Assembly: GCF_000299415.1 (NCBI RefSeq)
Contig: NZ_AMPG01000002.1
Coordinates: 1,005,193-1,069,192 of the forward strand
Source: Candidatus Microthrix parvicella Bio17-1
GTDB taxonomy: Bacteria; Actinomycetota; Acidimicrobiia; Acidimicrobiales; Microtrichaceae
Length of the DNA stretch: 64,000 nucleotides
Direction: 5' to 3'
Made by a program: the position numbers and the translations under genes. Positions 9,927 through 19,423 of the stretch are shown piece after piece. Below the pieces are notes generated by a model. The model was not told the origin of the DNA. It made no database searches and worked only from the letters and a program-made list of their open reading frames with translations. Each line of letters begins with the position of its first letter. Position 1 is the first letter of the stretch.

Positions 9927-10940
9927 TTAAAAGAGTTCGATGTCGCCGAGACCCAGGGCGAGCTGATCCAACGTCGGCACCATCGGGTGAGCGACCGGAC
10001 GCCAGGTGAGGATCGGGCCCAACGCCGGGACCGGCACAAACCCCTGGCGGGCATCGGCGAGATGCAACCGCCCTTGAGTGGCCGAGCCCTTGAGTAGGTA
10101 GTCGACCCCCGAGCCTTTGAGCGCCTTCCACGCTGTTCTCGTGGACGTTCCCTTGGGGACGAGCACCTCGCAGATGGTGGCTTCGGTCGCCGTCCCCCGC
10201 CGTCGAACCCGGAACACCACCAGGCCGTCCTCGACACCTCGCCCAAGGCTGACAGCCCGATAACGGAGCGCGGCAAAGCGGTAGCGCCAGTGCAGAAACT
10301 CGGGGGTTCGGTCGGTGCTGATGCGAGACCCGTTACCAATCCGGGTGAGCAGGGCTTCGACCCCGTCGCGATCTGCGAGCACTTCGTCGGCCGGAAGGCC
10401 CACCGAGGACTCGTCCGACCACATCGCAGCGGCGGTGCGCGCACCGGCCAGCTTCGGGATCGACCGCAACCCGGTCAGGCGGACCGACACCGGGACCTTG
10501 CCGACCTCGTGCCAGCCCATCTTGAGGTAGCCGGGGCGGCTCTTGTCGTTGGGCGTGTTGAACACACAGTCCACGCCGTCGTCTCGGAGGTCGTCGAGTG
10601 CCCCCAGCGTCAGCCGGCTGAAGATGCCACGGCCCTGCCAGTCGGGGTGAGTGGCGGTGTCGACGGCACGCACGGCGTTGATCGTGGTGCCGTCAGGCCG
10701 ACGGAAACGCCAACGCAGGAAGGTGCGCAGCCCAACCAGCGTGCCGTTGTCATCCTCGGCAACCCAGGTGGGCGACGGCCCAAACGGATTGTGGTCATGC
10801 TTCCACTCGAAGAACGCTTCGTTGGGGTCGCCGGCCTTCCAACCGAGCGACTGCCGACAGAGCTCGATGATCGCCGGGCGGTCGTCGGCTGTAGCACGGC
10901 GAAGTCGCAGGTCGATGGGCGCGTCCTTAGGGGTGTTCAC
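9927..10940 (-). CDS. GNAT-superfamily N-acyltransferase
   Basis: The product is 337 aa. An N-terminal GNAT domain has the acetyl-CoA pyrophosphate-binding loop in HPDWQGRGIFSRLTLGA (Q-G-R-G-x-F). It is preceded by AVDTATHPDW and followed by CVFNTPNDKSRPGYLKMGW, a pattern found in GNAT proteins encoded with polysaccharide genes. The C-terminal 150 residues include a basic, tryptophan-containing HWRYRFAAL segment. A likely role is N-acylation of an amino sugar in the glycan. It is convergent with the upstream glycosyltransferase, with an eight-base gap between stops. Confidence 0.8.
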   Translation of the reverse strand: MNTPKDAPIDLRLRRATADDRPAIIELCRQSLGWKAGDPNEAFFEWKHDHNPFGPSPTWVAEDDNGTLVGLRTFLRWRFRRPDGTTINAVRAVDTATHPDWQGRGIFSRLTLGALDDLRDDGVDCVFNTPNDKSRPGYLKMGWHEVGKVPVSVRLTGLRSIPKLAGARTAAAMWSDESSVGLPADEVLADRDGVEALLTRIGNGSRISTDRTPEFLHWRYRFAALRYRAVSLGRGVEDGLVVFRVRRRGTATEATICEVLVPKGTSTRTAWKALKGSGVDYLLKGSATQGRLHLADARQGFVPVPALGPILTWRPVAHPMVPTLDQLALGLGDIELF

Positions 10941-10974
10941 GGCCCGAGGATACCGGAGAAGGTTGTTCGGCGAC

Positions 10975-11886
10975 TCAGGCCGATCGCCTCATCAACCGGT
11001 TCTTGAGAGCAAAGACGGCCGAGTGAGCGCCGCTGGCGATGGCGGCCGTGCGCTCGATTGATGCGTCGCTGTCGAGCCGGAGCCGGGAGATGCTGAACGG
11101 GTCGCCCTTGATGTCCGCCAACCGATGGTCGAACTCGACGGCGAGCTCGTAGCCAAGCTCCTTCAGTACCTGGCGGGTGGCCGATGCGATGTTGCCGTTG
11201 GGGTAAGCGAACATCGTCGGCGCTGCACCCAGGGTCTGTTCCAGGTAGCGGTGGGCACGCTCGATCTGGGTACGCTGCGATTCGGGGCTGCACTGGTCGA
11301 GCATCGGGTGGTCCCAGGTGTGATTGCCCAGCTCCATACCGGCGTCGATCCAACGGCGGAGACCGGGTTCATCGAGGGGCTGGTCGAGCGGATCCGGTGC
11401 CGGCGTTGGCAGCGTTGCGACGAACTCCCGCCGGGCGGCGTCAGGGACCGTCTTGAGGTGCCGGACGAGTGACTCATCTACCCACGCTCGTCCTTGAAAG
11501 CTCACTGACCTTCTTCCTACTGCCGCTGCAACCACCGACCACCAGAACGGCTGCGACTCGGCGATGAGCCCCGGGCATACAAACATCGTCGCCACCGCTC
11601 CGAGCCGCTCCAGCACTGGGAGGCCGTGCTCGACCACACTTCGTTGTCCGTCATCGAAGGTGATCCACAATGCCCGGTCTGGGAGTTCCGCTCCCCCTCG
11701 CACCGCCGTGACGACCTCAGCACCACTGACGAGCGCATATCTCTCCGTGAGGTAGGCCAGCTGACGCCCGAAATGATCCTGATCGGATACACCGTGATAG
11801 GCGAGCACTCGCAGCTTCCGTCGGGTCAACCTCACGGTGAAACGAGTAATCGGCTGAGTTCCGAGGATGCTCTGGAACGTTGTCAT
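10975..11886 (-). CDS. Polysaccharide deacetylase family protein
   Basis: The product is 303 aa. It has the NodB-homology metal motifs: WITFDDGQRS (the catalytic Asp and metal-binding Asp) and GNHTWDHPML (H-x-x-x-H). The N-terminal LRVLAYHGV also fits the family. These enzymes remove N- or O-acetyl groups from glycans using a divalent metal. No signal peptide is evident, so it may act before export. Its ATG overlaps the TGA of the upstream glycosyltransferase (TGATG at 11884-11888), which indicates translational coupling with that gene. Confidence 0.87.
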   Translation of the reverse strand: MTTFQSILGTQPITRFTVRLTRRKLRVLAYHGVSDQDHFGRQLAYLTERYALVSGAEVVTAVRGGAELPDRALWITFDDGQRSVVEHGLPVLERLGAVATMFVCPGLIAESQPFWWSVVAAAVGRRSVSFQGRAWVDESLVRHLKTVPDAARREFVATLPTPAPDPLDQPLDEPGLRRWIDAGMELGNHTWDHPMLDQCSPESQRTQIERAHRYLEQTLGAAPTMFAYPNGNIASATRQVLKELGYELAVEFDHRLADIKGDPFSISRLRLDSDASIERTAAIASGAHSAVFALKNRLMRRSA

Positions 11887-13040
11887 CAGGTCACGTCTCC
11901 GACGAGTTCTCTGACCAACGCCAGGTGCGCCCGCCCCATCCGCTCAAGGTCGAACCGGCCTCGGGCTCTGGCCGCTCGTTCCTCTCGTTCCACTGGTTCA
12001 TCAAGCGCGACGCACAGCGCATGAAAGAGCGCCTCCACATTGCCTCTGGGCACCAACCGCCCGTCGCGGGGGTCCTCCAGCAGATCAACAACACCGCCGG
12101 CCTCTGTCGCAACGACGGGCGTCCCGGCCAACAACGCCTCGATCAGGGCGAGAGGCATGCCTCCTTCGCTGTCGGAAGTGTTGAGCACTATGTCCGCCTC
12201 AGTAAGCAGCGGCGCTGGATCCCCCACATGACCCAGGAAGTGAATCCAGCCCTCCAAGTCACGACGTTGAGCATCAGCGAGTAGGGCACCGAACTCCGGG
12301 CCGTCTCCGCAAATGACGAACCGCACGGGTCGATTCGCAGCCTTCACCTTCTCGATCACTTCAAGCACCAGGTCCAGGCGTTTCACCGACACCAAACGAC
12401 TCAGCGTCATCACGATGGACTCGTCCGCCTGGACGTCCAAGGCTGCGCGCAGGTCCGGCGCCCCGAGGTCAGCGAACGAGACGCCGGTCCGATCTGTAGC
12501 AACCGGCATGCAGAGCGACGTGCCCGCTGGCACGCCAACTGCCCGGTCGAGGGCCAGCCGAAGCGAGGGGACGTTGGTGACCAGCCGAATCCGGTTACGC
12601 ATGGTGAGGATACGGGCCAGAAGACGGTCCTGAACGTGGAACGCGTCGGGCGACGGTTCCACGTGGGCGGTGGCAACGACCTTTGGTCGAGCAAAACGGC
12701 GATCGCCCAGCAGCCACAACCAGCCCATCGGTGCGTGCACCACGTCGGCGTCAAGCGATGCGATGAGCCGACCAACCCGGCGAACCGACCGAAGCCGGTC
12801 GGTGATCGACGTTCCCACGTCCGGAAGATCGTGGAGCGTGCACCGCAAACCGAACTGTTCGACCGTCGCCAAACCGACGTCCAGCCGGTATCTCACCAGC
12901 ACGTCGATGGTGAGTTCGTCGGACGTGGTCACCATCTCCAGACCGCGCACCAACTCACGCGACCAACGGGCCAACCCAGCGGACGGCGCCAGCGACGAGG
13001 TCAACAACACCACCCTGTTGGGGCCCGAGCGACGACTCAA
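11886..13040 (-). CDS. Glycosyltransferase family 4
   Basis: The product is 384 aa and begins with RVVLLTSSLAPSAGLARWS, a GT-B acceptor-domain start. The donor domain has IVMTLSRLVSVKRLDLVLEV, FVICGDGPEFGAL and the E-x7-E stretch in SDSEGGMPLALIEALLAG. It is predicted to transfer sugar to a lipid-linked or polymeric acceptor. It is the first gene of a two-gene unit with the deacetylase and is divergent from the glycosyltransferase at 13152; the 111-base gap should contain both promoters. Confidence 0.88.
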   Translation of the reverse strand: MSRRSGPNRVVLLTSSLAPSAGLARWSRELVRGLEMVTTSDELTIDVLVRYRLDVGLATVEQFGLRCTLHDLPDVGTSITDRLRSVRRVGRLIASLDADVVHAPMGWLWLLGDRRFARPKVVATAHVEPSPDAFHVQDRLLARILTMRNRIRLVTNVPSLRLALDRAVGVPAGTSLCMPVATDRTGVSFADLGAPDLRAALDVQADESIVMTLSRLVSVKRLDLVLEVIEKVKAANRPVRFVICGDGPEFGALLADAQRRDLEGWIHFLGHVGDPAPLLTEADIVLNTSDSEGGMPLALIEALLAGTPVVATEAGGVVDLLEDPRDGRLVPRGNVEALFHALCVALDEPVEREERAARARGRFDLERMGRAHLALVRELVGDVT

Positions 13041-13151
13041 CGGTTGACCTGGACGGCAAATAACATGGACTTCAACGGTACCTGTTCTCCGAGATCCACA
13101 TGGCCATCGACACCGACCTTCTACGGTGATTTAAAGCCCTACACTTGACCA

Positions 13152-14336
13152 GTGTCCGAAGCCCGACCCAATCCCCCGGCCGCTCCACCGATGGGGCCTC
13201 CCGACGTTCTCTGGCACTCGCCACCCCCCTGGAGTGTCGGAGGCTACTCCGGCCAAGCATCCTTGGTCACAATGTCTATGCTGGAGTCGGGGTATCGAGT
13301 CGACCTGTCGGGCTCGATGGATCAAGGCGTTTTCAAGCACGGACCCTTTAGGGTCTGGCCCTCGGACGACCTGTCGGCCAGGTCGCTCGTCTTGAATGCC
13401 ACGGCGGCGTTTGAGGGTTCCGACGGCCCTCCACGCGTGATTGCGCTAACCGACGCCCTCAGGTTGGGGCGCCACGACATGTCCGACATTGAGGTGGCAT
13501 GGTGGCTGCCATTCAACTTCGACCCAGTACCGGACCAGGTCATCGACGCACTGGCATGCGGCGTTGACCACGTTCTCGCCTTGTCGAAATGGGCCCAGGA
13601 CGCCCTCGCTCGTCGAGACGTCGAGAGCCGCTACATGCCCCACGGCGTGGATGCGACCGTCTTCACGCCAGCTGACGCTGCAACAAAGGTCCAAGCCCGA
13701 GAACGCCTTGGGCTCCCCGCCGATTCCTTCGTGGTTGGCATGGTGGCGGCCAACAACGAATGGATCACCAGCCGCAAGAGCTTCCCCGAAGCGTTCTGTG
13801 CCTTCGCTGAATTGCGAAGCGTCCACTCCGACGCCCTCCTCTACGTCCATTCGAGCCTTGATGGACACCCGGGTGACGGGATGAATCTTGTCCGACTCGC
13901 TGAGAGCGCAGGCATTCCAAGCGGGGCGATCGCAATGACCAACCCAGCGCGTTACCGTTTGGGATTCGACAGTGAGCAGCTTGTCGCGCTCTACCGATCG
14001 TTTGACGTGCTTCTGGCTCCGTCCGCTGGAGAAGGGTTCGGGGTTCCCGTGATCGAGGCGCAGGCCTGCGGTGTTCCGGTGATCGTTTCCGACTTTTCGG
14101 CACAGCCTGAGCTCGTCGGAGACGGCTGGATCGTCGGCGGGCAGCGACGGTGGATTCCACCCGTCGGGTCTTGGCAGTTCACCCCGGACGTCAACGAGAT
14201 CGGCGCGGCCCTCTTGGAGGCCTACAAACGCCCAGCCCCACCGTCACAGTTGGCTGTCGACTTCGCTCTTCGGTTCGACCATTCAGAGTTGTACGATGAG
14301 CTTTGGCGCCCGTTCCTTGCGGACTGGCTGGCGTAG
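13152..14336 (+). CDS. Glycosyltransferase family 4
   Basis: The product is 394 aa from a GTG at 13152. The N-terminal domain has VLWHSPPPWSVGGYSGQ (a glycine-rich acceptor loop) and PMGPPDV. The C-terminal domain has YMPHGVDATVF, a FVVGMVAANNEWITSRKSF sheet and the E-x7-E motif in SAGEGFGVPVIEAQACGVP. It belongs to the same glycan cluster and is its rightmost recognisable member. The convergent gene beyond it starts the PqqD/kinase locus. Confidence 0.88.
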   Translation: MSEARPNPPAAPPMGPPDVLWHSPPPWSVGGYSGQASLVTMSMLESGYRVDLSGSMDQGVFKHGPFRVWPSDDLSARSLVLNATAAFEGSDGPPRVIALTDALRLGRHDMSDIEVAWWLPFNFDPVPDQVIDALACGVDHVLALSKWAQDALARRDVESRYMPHGVDATVFTPADAATKVQARERLGLPADSFVVGMVAANNEWITSRKSFPEAFCAFAELRSVHSDALLYVHSSLDGHPGDGMNLVRLAESAGIPSGAIAMTNPARYRLGFDSEQLVALYRSFDVLLAPSAGEGFGVPVIEAQACGVPVIVSDFSAQPELVGDGWIVGGQRRWIPPVGSWQFTPDVNEIGAALLEAYKRPAPPSQLAVDFALRFDHSELYDELWRPFLADWLA

Positions 14337-14363
14337 GTTCTGCCTGGCGCCGAGGCGATCCGG

Positions 14364-15596
14364 TTACCCAACGCCAGACTGCGGGCCGAGCAACTCCAAC
14401 ATGTCGTCCACGATTGCCGCAAGGCCGGCAGCAGGAGAGACCAGACGATGGCTCCCCACAACGCCGAGTACCGACTCCATCGCAGCACGACGAGAACCGT
14501 CATCATCGGAGCGAAGGTGACCCAGCAGCCCTGCGGCAGTGGAACTGGCCAACGAGCCGGGCTCCGGTGACCACGACACGAGACCTGCAATCTCCAACGG
14601 CGCCTCGACAACCGTAAGATCGAGAAGTCCCACATCGGGTAGAACTATGTGCCCACCGGTCAACACGTAACGACGCGCAGGATAGGGCGTGATACCCGCA
14701 CGACGAGCGGACCTGAGGAGCGCAGGGTTCGCCGCCACCTCCCGATCAATGAGCACCACCCGGTTCTCGAAACCGAACCCACTGGCGATGAGGGGCACAC
14801 CACGGGCTCTCGCCGGAGTGAGCGCAGTGAGCATGGCGTCGATACTGGCGGCGGCTCCGATGAAATCGTCGGCCAGAGCAAACAGCTCGCCTGCGCCGTC
14901 AAAGAGTCGGGTCTTGCCTTCGGAGCCGTCGTTCCGTGTGGTGCACACGGAGAACACTTCGACGGGACCCTCGGGACGGCCAATGGGCGCGCATGCCCGC
15001 AACATGGCGGCCAACCGGGCGGAGTTGGTTTGAACACCGACGCTTCGCGACCCGAGATCGATGTAGACCGACTCACCGCGTCTTGCCGAGTCGATCCGCT
15101 TGCCCACACACGAGTCGGCGTCCACCAACTCTCCCAGTGATCGTTCAGAATCAGCGAATTCAGTGGTCAGGGTCCGTCGTTCGACCTCCGAAGGGCCGGG
15201 CTCGGGTTCGGCGTCGGGGTCCGACAGAATGGACAACGTGAATTGGCCAGGCCCGGCTATTCCCACCCGGGTATCGAACTGGTTCGCCGAGAGATCCGTC
15301 CCGCGGTTTGTCTCGACCCCCGGGTCGTGGCCGCTGAGGAGCCCGCGGGACAACATGAGGCCAAGCTCACTCAGACACCGCGTCCAGGTACCCTCACCAG
15401 CCTCATCAATCACGTCTCGGGCCACCTCGGCGAGCGCTACGGTGCCCGTCAGGTACGGGACCAGGGCAGCAGTCATGCTGGACACCAGCAACACGGGCGC
15501 GCCGCGCCCCCACGCGAGTGCGTGGGTATCGACGGTTGCCACAGCCAAGCCGGGTGCAGCTACGAGCAGACCCGAGTCGCCATAGGCGTCGCTCAT
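14364..15596 (-). CDS. PqqD-like domain fused to P-loop-less HprK-like protein
   Basis: The product is 410 aa. Residues about 1-95 have the size and hydrophobic pattern of a PqqD-like winged helix (LVSSMTAALVPYLTGTVAL, then a helix ending GLLSG). Residues about 165-410 resemble the HprK-like proteins elsewhere in the window: ESVYIDLGSRSVGVQTNSA at the entry, VVLIDREVAANPALLRSA, and a C-terminal LVSWSPEPG...LL region. No G-x4-GK[ST] is present, so this looks like a pseudokinase. Its ATG overlaps the stop of the gene upstream (ATGA at 15593-15596), so the two are translationally coupled. Function unknown; I infer a recognition or scaffolding role. The family link is by pattern comparison only. 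Confidence 0.6.
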   Translation of the reverse strand: MSDAYGDSGLLVAAPGLAVATVDTHALAWGRGAPVLLVSSMTAALVPYLTGTVALAEVARDVIDEAGEGTWTRCLSELGLMLSRGLLSGHDPGVETNRGTDLSANQFDTRVGIAGPGQFTLSILSDPDAEPEPGPSEVERRTLTTEFADSERSLGELVDADSCVGKRIDSARRGESVYIDLGSRSVGVQTNSARLAAMLRACAPIGRPEGPVEVFSVCTTRNDGSEGKTRLFDGAGELFALADDFIGAAASIDAMLTALTPARARGVPLIASGFGFENRVVLIDREVAANPALLRSARRAGITPYPARRYVLTGGHIVLPDVGLLDLTVVEAPLEIAGLVSWSPEPGSLASSTAAGLLGHLRSDDDGSRRAAMESVLGVVGSHRLVSPAAGLAAIVDDMLELLGPQSGVG

Positions 15597-16876
15597 GGCA
15601 ACATGTTGTCGCTGGGGCGCGGAGCCGGGCGGGCCACGTCGGCCCAGCCAGCCGACAAGAATGCGGTGATGGCATCCCGTCCGTCACCGTCGTCAAGTGC
15701 TTCAAGCTCCGCCAGCGTGAACCGGCGCCCAGAGAGCAACAGGGCAACAGCCTCGATCATGGTGTTGCGCACACTGAGGATCTTGCCGTCCCCGGCCACA
15801 TGTGCCCGCTCCTCGCCACGACCAAGCACCGCAGCTCCCAGGGGAATGGTCCCGACAAACTCGAGTCGGTCGAGCTGGTCGGCAGTCGACGTCAACGCCA
15901 CGGTAGCCCAGCGGCCCGAGCCACCGACCGAGCACATCAGCCGACGTTGAAGGTCTGCTTCGAACAGAATTTCCTCAGGGTCGAGCCGGTCCAGTTCCGC
16001 TGCCAGGAATTCCACCGTGTTCGACAAGGCCGCCTGCCCGTAGTGCGACACGGGTTCGTGGACGTCGAAGGGAACATCGGAGCGCAGCATGGGCGAATGG
16101 GCGCCCTTCAGCGCCGCATACCGTTTTGCGTCATGTTCAGATAGCGGAAGAGGGGTAAGGACGACCCCGACGAACTCCGATGACCCCTGAATCTGGACGT
16201 GGCCGTCGACAACGACTGCTGTACCGGCCTCGATGCTCAGGGGGAAGTGGCCGTGCTTGGATGCCTGCGCTTCGAACACTTCGGCCGTTCCCCCCAAAGG
16301 CACCAGCAACCGAGGAACGGACACCTCATCTGGCCGGAGATCCGTGGAGACGCCGACCAGCCCGACGACTGTGACTGCGCAACCAAGGAGGGCGGACGCA
16401 GCAACGCACAGGTCGTCCGCAATCGAGGACCACGCATCCAGCCGGCGCAAGAGCCCACCGGCGGTGGCAGAGTCGGCCCGGGTCTCGGGCACAAGCACCG
16501 GATGTGGTCCAGGCGCGTTCTCAATGTGGTGGCGCTCAACGATCGGGTTGCCGGAGATGCCACTCTCGTTGCCCGAGAAGAGCGTCAACTCGGGAGCCCG
16601 CAGCGACACTGCCCGGCCCATCGCCCGCTGGACGTCAACGTCCAACATCTGCGCCAGGTCGCCCCCGTCACAACCCTCGACGGTCGACGGCCCGGCACCG
16701 GTCGACACCAGACACAGGACGTCGGAAAGCGCACCGAGCGTTCGCTCAGCGATACGCTTGTGCTCGCTCATCGCAGCGGTGAACGACTTGGGTACCGTGG
16801 CTCCTACGGTCAGCTGGGTGTCATCGAACCAACCGACGAATGTCACCGAAGGGTCTGTTCCCCTGAGCGTCGTCAT
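15593..16876 (-). CDS. Degenerate cupin/JmjC-like protein, function unknown
   Basis: About 427 aa from ATG 16876. The frame remains open to 17548, but that part lies opposite the Tat-protein gene and is not credible. I recognise no intact family. The overall plan resembles the Cupin_4/JmjC-like genes at 17614 and 35633: a central beta-rich part (VSVPRLLVPLGGTAEVFEA, SIEAGTAVVVDGHVQI) and a C-terminal winged-helix-like tail (ILSVRNTMIEAVALLLSG...FLSAGWADV). The Fe(II)-binding H-x-D and distal His are not visible, so it is probably not a dioxygenase. It is divergent from the Tat-protein operon across 87 bases and coupled to the following pseudokinase. Confidence 0.5.
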   Translation of the reverse strand: MTTLRGTDPSVTFVGWFDDTQLTVGATVPKSFTAAMSEHKRIAERTLGALSDVLCLVSTGAGPSTVEGCDGGDLAQMLDVDVQRAMGRAVSLRAPELTLFSGNESGISGNPIVERHHIENAPGPHPVLVPETRADSATAGGLLRRLDAWSSIADDLCVAASALLGCAVTVVGLVGVSTDLRPDEVSVPRLLVPLGGTAEVFEAQASKHGHFPLSIEAGTAVVVDGHVQIQGSSEFVGVVLTPLPLSEHDAKRYAALKGAHSPMLRSDVPFDVHEPVSHYGQAALSNTVEFLAAELDRLDPEEILFEADLQRRLMCSVGGSGRWATVALTSTADQLDRLEFVGTIPLGAAVLGRGEERAHVAGDGKILSVRNTMIEAVALLLSGRRFTLAELEALDDGDGRDAITAFLSAGWADVARPAPRPSDNMLP

Positions 16877-16963
16877 AGCTGGTTCCGGGTTGACGTCTGG
16901 TGCGTGTTCATGTTCACCCGGTACCATACTGGAAGCACCCCGCACGCAAGCTGAAGGAGACCA

Positions 16964-17623
16964 GTGGGTAGCAATGATGAGGCGGCTAGACCCGCAGATA
17001 CTGGCGAAAGTCATAGTTCGACGCAGGTAGATCGCCGGAGTGCTATCCGCAAGGCGGCAATCGGCGCCGGGACGGCAGGCGCTGTATGGGTCGCCCCCCG
17101 GGTCGACGGTCTGTCGGTCGTGCCCGACTATGCGTCGGCTGGAACCGACAATAACGTAGCGTTGAATCTGAGATTTGATGCCGCTTATGACGACGGCACG
17201 CATGGAAACGGTTGTTCCATCTACGACGACTACCTCTTTTTCAACGATTCGTTCAACACGGGTTGGGGCGGCGGGAGCGGTGCCCGAGCTGAGAACGCGA
17301 TCATCACTCGTAGCGCCAACCTGGGCAATGCGGGAAGCGTCACGTTCAACACTCCAGACGATGTGCCGATGGACGGCGACGCCAACAACACTGCAGTGGT
17401 TCTCACGTTCAACGTCGACCCTCCGTTCAACAACTGTCGCGTGTCGAGCGCAAACATCACCGATTGCGCCAGCGGTGACCCCGCTGAGGCTGAGTCGACC
17501 CCGCTGACCACCACGACAACGCCAAATACCTCCAGCCCGTTTACTCAAACTGTTGGTGTCAAGAACAGTGGGCCCACCACTCCAGACTGGGCGAGGCTCG
17601 ACATCTCCATCGTGTGCGACTGA
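16964..17623 (+). CDS. Tat-signal exported protein, first gene of locus A
   Basis: The product is 219 aa from a GTG with AAGGAG four bases upstream. The N-terminus is polar and then carries a twin-arginine signal, DRRSAIRKAAIGAGTAG, with R24-R25, a hydrophobic stretch and a probable cleavage region before YASAGTDNN. The mature part is rich in Asn, Asp, Ser and Thr, has four cysteines (GCSIYD, NNCRVS, TDCASG and the C-terminal VCD) and a Thr/Pro-rich linker near TTTTTPNTSSP. I recognise no domain. It is followed without gaps by five oxygenase or kinase genes and a redox pair, and I infer it is the substrate of those enzymes. The next gene starts inside its last codons. Confidence 0.8.
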   Translation: MGSNDEAARPADTGESHSSTQVDRRSAIRKAAIGAGTAGAVWVAPRVDGLSVVPDYASAGTDNNVALNLRFDAAYDDGTHGNGCSIYDDYLFFNDSFNTGWGGGSGARAENAIITRSANLGNAGSVTFNTPDDVPMDGDANNTAVVLTFNVDPPFNNCRVSSANITDCASGDPAEAESTPLTTTTTPNTSSPFTQTVGVKNSGPTTPDWARLDISIVCD

Positions 17624-18807
17624 CGCAGCCAGCCGACGGCGTTCCGCTGCGCTTGTCGGCCTCGACCGATCCTGAACAGGTTCTGTGTGACGCAGCGGCC
17701 GCTGGCCGGGAACTGGCGATCAGACGACTCGCGTCCTGGTTTCCGGAGCTCAACCTTGACGCACTCGCCCGCAGCGCTGACGGCGACGGTGCGGCGCTCC
17801 TGACGATCGGGCGAGACTCCAACTCCAGCCCCATGCTGGACGAGTTTGATGCTCTCGTGGCACGGGTTGCTGCGCTCGGACCTCGGGTGCGGGCATCGAA
17901 GGACGCCCGCGCCGATGCGCCTGGACTCTTGGAGGCCATGAGCCAACGGGGGCGCGGCGGGCAACCGGTGCTCGACCCGGTCCGGGCTGCGGCCGAACTC
18001 AGCGAGGGTACAACGCTGACGCTCAACGACGTTGGTGCGGACCTGGCTTCCCTACACGGGATCTGCAATGATCTGCAACGTGCCCTCGTTGCCGGAGTGC
18101 AGGTCAACGTGTACCTGAGCGAGGCCGACGCGCCCGGTTTCGGCCAGCATTGGGACGATCACGACGTGATCATTTTGCAGGCGAAGGGCAGCAAGTATTG
18201 GGAGATCTTCTGGCCAGGGGCGCTCAACCCGTCCAAGGGGCTCGTCAGCAGGGAAGCGTCGGGGGCCAGTGTCTGGGCCGGAGTCCTCCATCCTGCGCAG
18301 GCCCTCTACATTCCGAGAGGTTGGCCGCATTCAGTCAAGGGATTCACCGGCGACGTCTCCGCTCATTTCACCATCGGCATTCACCGTACGAAGCTGGTGG
18401 ACCTCCTGCCTGCGCTCTTCAACTCGGACCCCGGCGAGTGGTCCACCGATCCCATCAACGTCGAGTCGGCGCTGGCTGCCAAGCGTCGCGAGCTGGTTCC
18501 CTACCGCTCCTCCGGCGTGGTCGCCGCAGCCACAGCGCTTTCTGGAAACGGCGTGGTGACGATGGACCTGCCCGGTGGTGCCATCTTTGCTGACGCCGAC
18601 CAAAGCGCGGGATGCGACGGAGCGTTGGGCGGCCCCGGTGGCATGGTGCAGTTCACCAAGGCGGACTTGCCAGTACTCAGCCATTTGGCAGCGGGAGAGA
18701 CGGCCTATTCGGAGGCTCACACGGCGCCCGAAGGACCAACGATCAGCAACGACGATCTTGCGGTGTTGTCGGCGGCCGGACTCGTGCAGTGCCATCGCGA
18801 TGGATGA
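17614..18807 (+). CDS. JmjC/Cupin_4-type Fe(II)/2-oxoglutarate oxygenase
   Basis: The product is 397 aa. The Fe(II) triad is visible: H179 and D181 in FGQHWDDHD and the distal H239 in IPRGWPHSVKG. ILQAKGSKYWEIF between them matches the Cupin_4 (ribosomal oxygenase-like) family, which hydroxylates protein His or Arg side chains. A C-terminal winged-helix-like region (MVQFTKADLPVLSHL...LAVLSAAGLV) is also typical. It overlaps the 3' end of the Tat-protein gene by ten bases and the next oxygenase by eight. The family is known for protein hydroxylation; that the Tat protein is the target is inference. Confidence 0.82.
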   Translation: MRLTQPADGVPLRLSASTDPEQVLCDAAAAGRELAIRRLASWFPELNLDALARSADGDGAALLTIGRDSNSSPMLDEFDALVARVAALGPRVRASKDARADAPGLLEAMSQRGRGGQPVLDPVRAAAELSEGTTLTLNDVGADLASLHGICNDLQRALVAGVQVNVYLSEADAPGFGQHWDDHDVIILQAKGSKYWEIFWPGALNPSKGLVSREASGASVWAGVLHPAQALYIPRGWPHSVKGFTGDVSAHFTIGIHRTKLVDLLPALFNSDPGEWSTDPINVESALAAKRRELVPYRSSGVVAAATALSGNGVVTMDLPGGAIFADADQSAGCDGALGGPGGMVQFTKADLPVLSHLAAGETAYSEAHTAPEGPTISNDDLAVLSAAGLVQCHRDG

Positions 18808-19423
18808 CCACCTCGGCGACGAGGCCGCGCTGGCAAGCGAACGCCAACGCTATCTGACCGATGGTTACGCCCTGATGGAGGCAGTTGTTCCGCCCGACCT
18901 GGTGGGGTTTCTCACCAACTACGTCCACACCCTCAGCGAAGCCGGACGGCTGATGGCCGACGGCAGGGTGGATGGGTCAGCCAGCCTGTACGGCGACCCG
19001 GCATTCGACACGATCCTCGCCGCGATGGCCCCCCTGGTCCGGGCACTGACTAGGCGCCGAGTTGACCCAACCTACAGTTTCGTGCGCCTGTACATGAGAA
19101 ACTCAAATTTGCACAAACACATTGATCGTCCGGCGTGCGAGCACAGCGTGTCGGTGCACCTGGCCTCCTCAGACCCGGCCACGCACTGGCCGCTTCACAT
19201 GTCCTTGAGTGACGGCAAACACACAGAGATCGCGCTTCGGCCTGGAGATGGTGTGCTCTACAAGGGGGTGGAGCGACCGCACTGGCGAGACGATTGCCCG
19301 GTCGACTGGTGTGTCCAGCTCTTTTTGCACTTCGTCGATGTTGACGGGCCCCACAAGGACGAGAGGTTCGACCGTCGCCCGACGCTCGGTGTGCCTCGAG
19401 GAGAAACGGAGACTCACGCGTGA
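18800..19423 (+). CDS. 2OG-Fe(II) oxygenase-like protein
   Basis: About 207 aa from ATG 18800, which overlaps the stop of the JmjC-like gene; the longer open frame to 18575 lies wholly inside that gene. Iron ligands are plausible: H107 and D109 in HKHIDRP and distal H161 in ERPHWRD, the spacing of a double-stranded beta-helix dioxygenase. YSFVRLYMRNSNLHKHID resembles the P4H-like entry strand. The terminal VQLFLHFVDVDGPHKDERFD is typical of small bacterial aspartyl/prolyl hydroxylase-like proteins. Substrate unknown. It ends with a four-base GTGA overlap with the next oxygenase. Confidence 0.75.
   Translation: MDDHLGDEAALASERQRYLTDGYALMEAVVPPDLVGFLTNYVHTLSEAGRLMADGRVDGSASLYGDPAFDTILAAMAPLVRALTRRRVDPTYSFVRLYMRNSNLHKHIDRPACEHSVSVHLASSDPATHWPLHMSLSDGKHTEIALRPGDGVLYKGVERPHWRDDCPVDWCVQLFLHFVDVDGPHKDERFDRRPTLGVPRGETETHA

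Noticed and set aside
16877..17548. N-terminal extension of the cupin-like gene at 15593
   Set aside because: It would run opposite the Tat-protein gene and its operon promoter, and its sequence is arginine/valine-rich noise.
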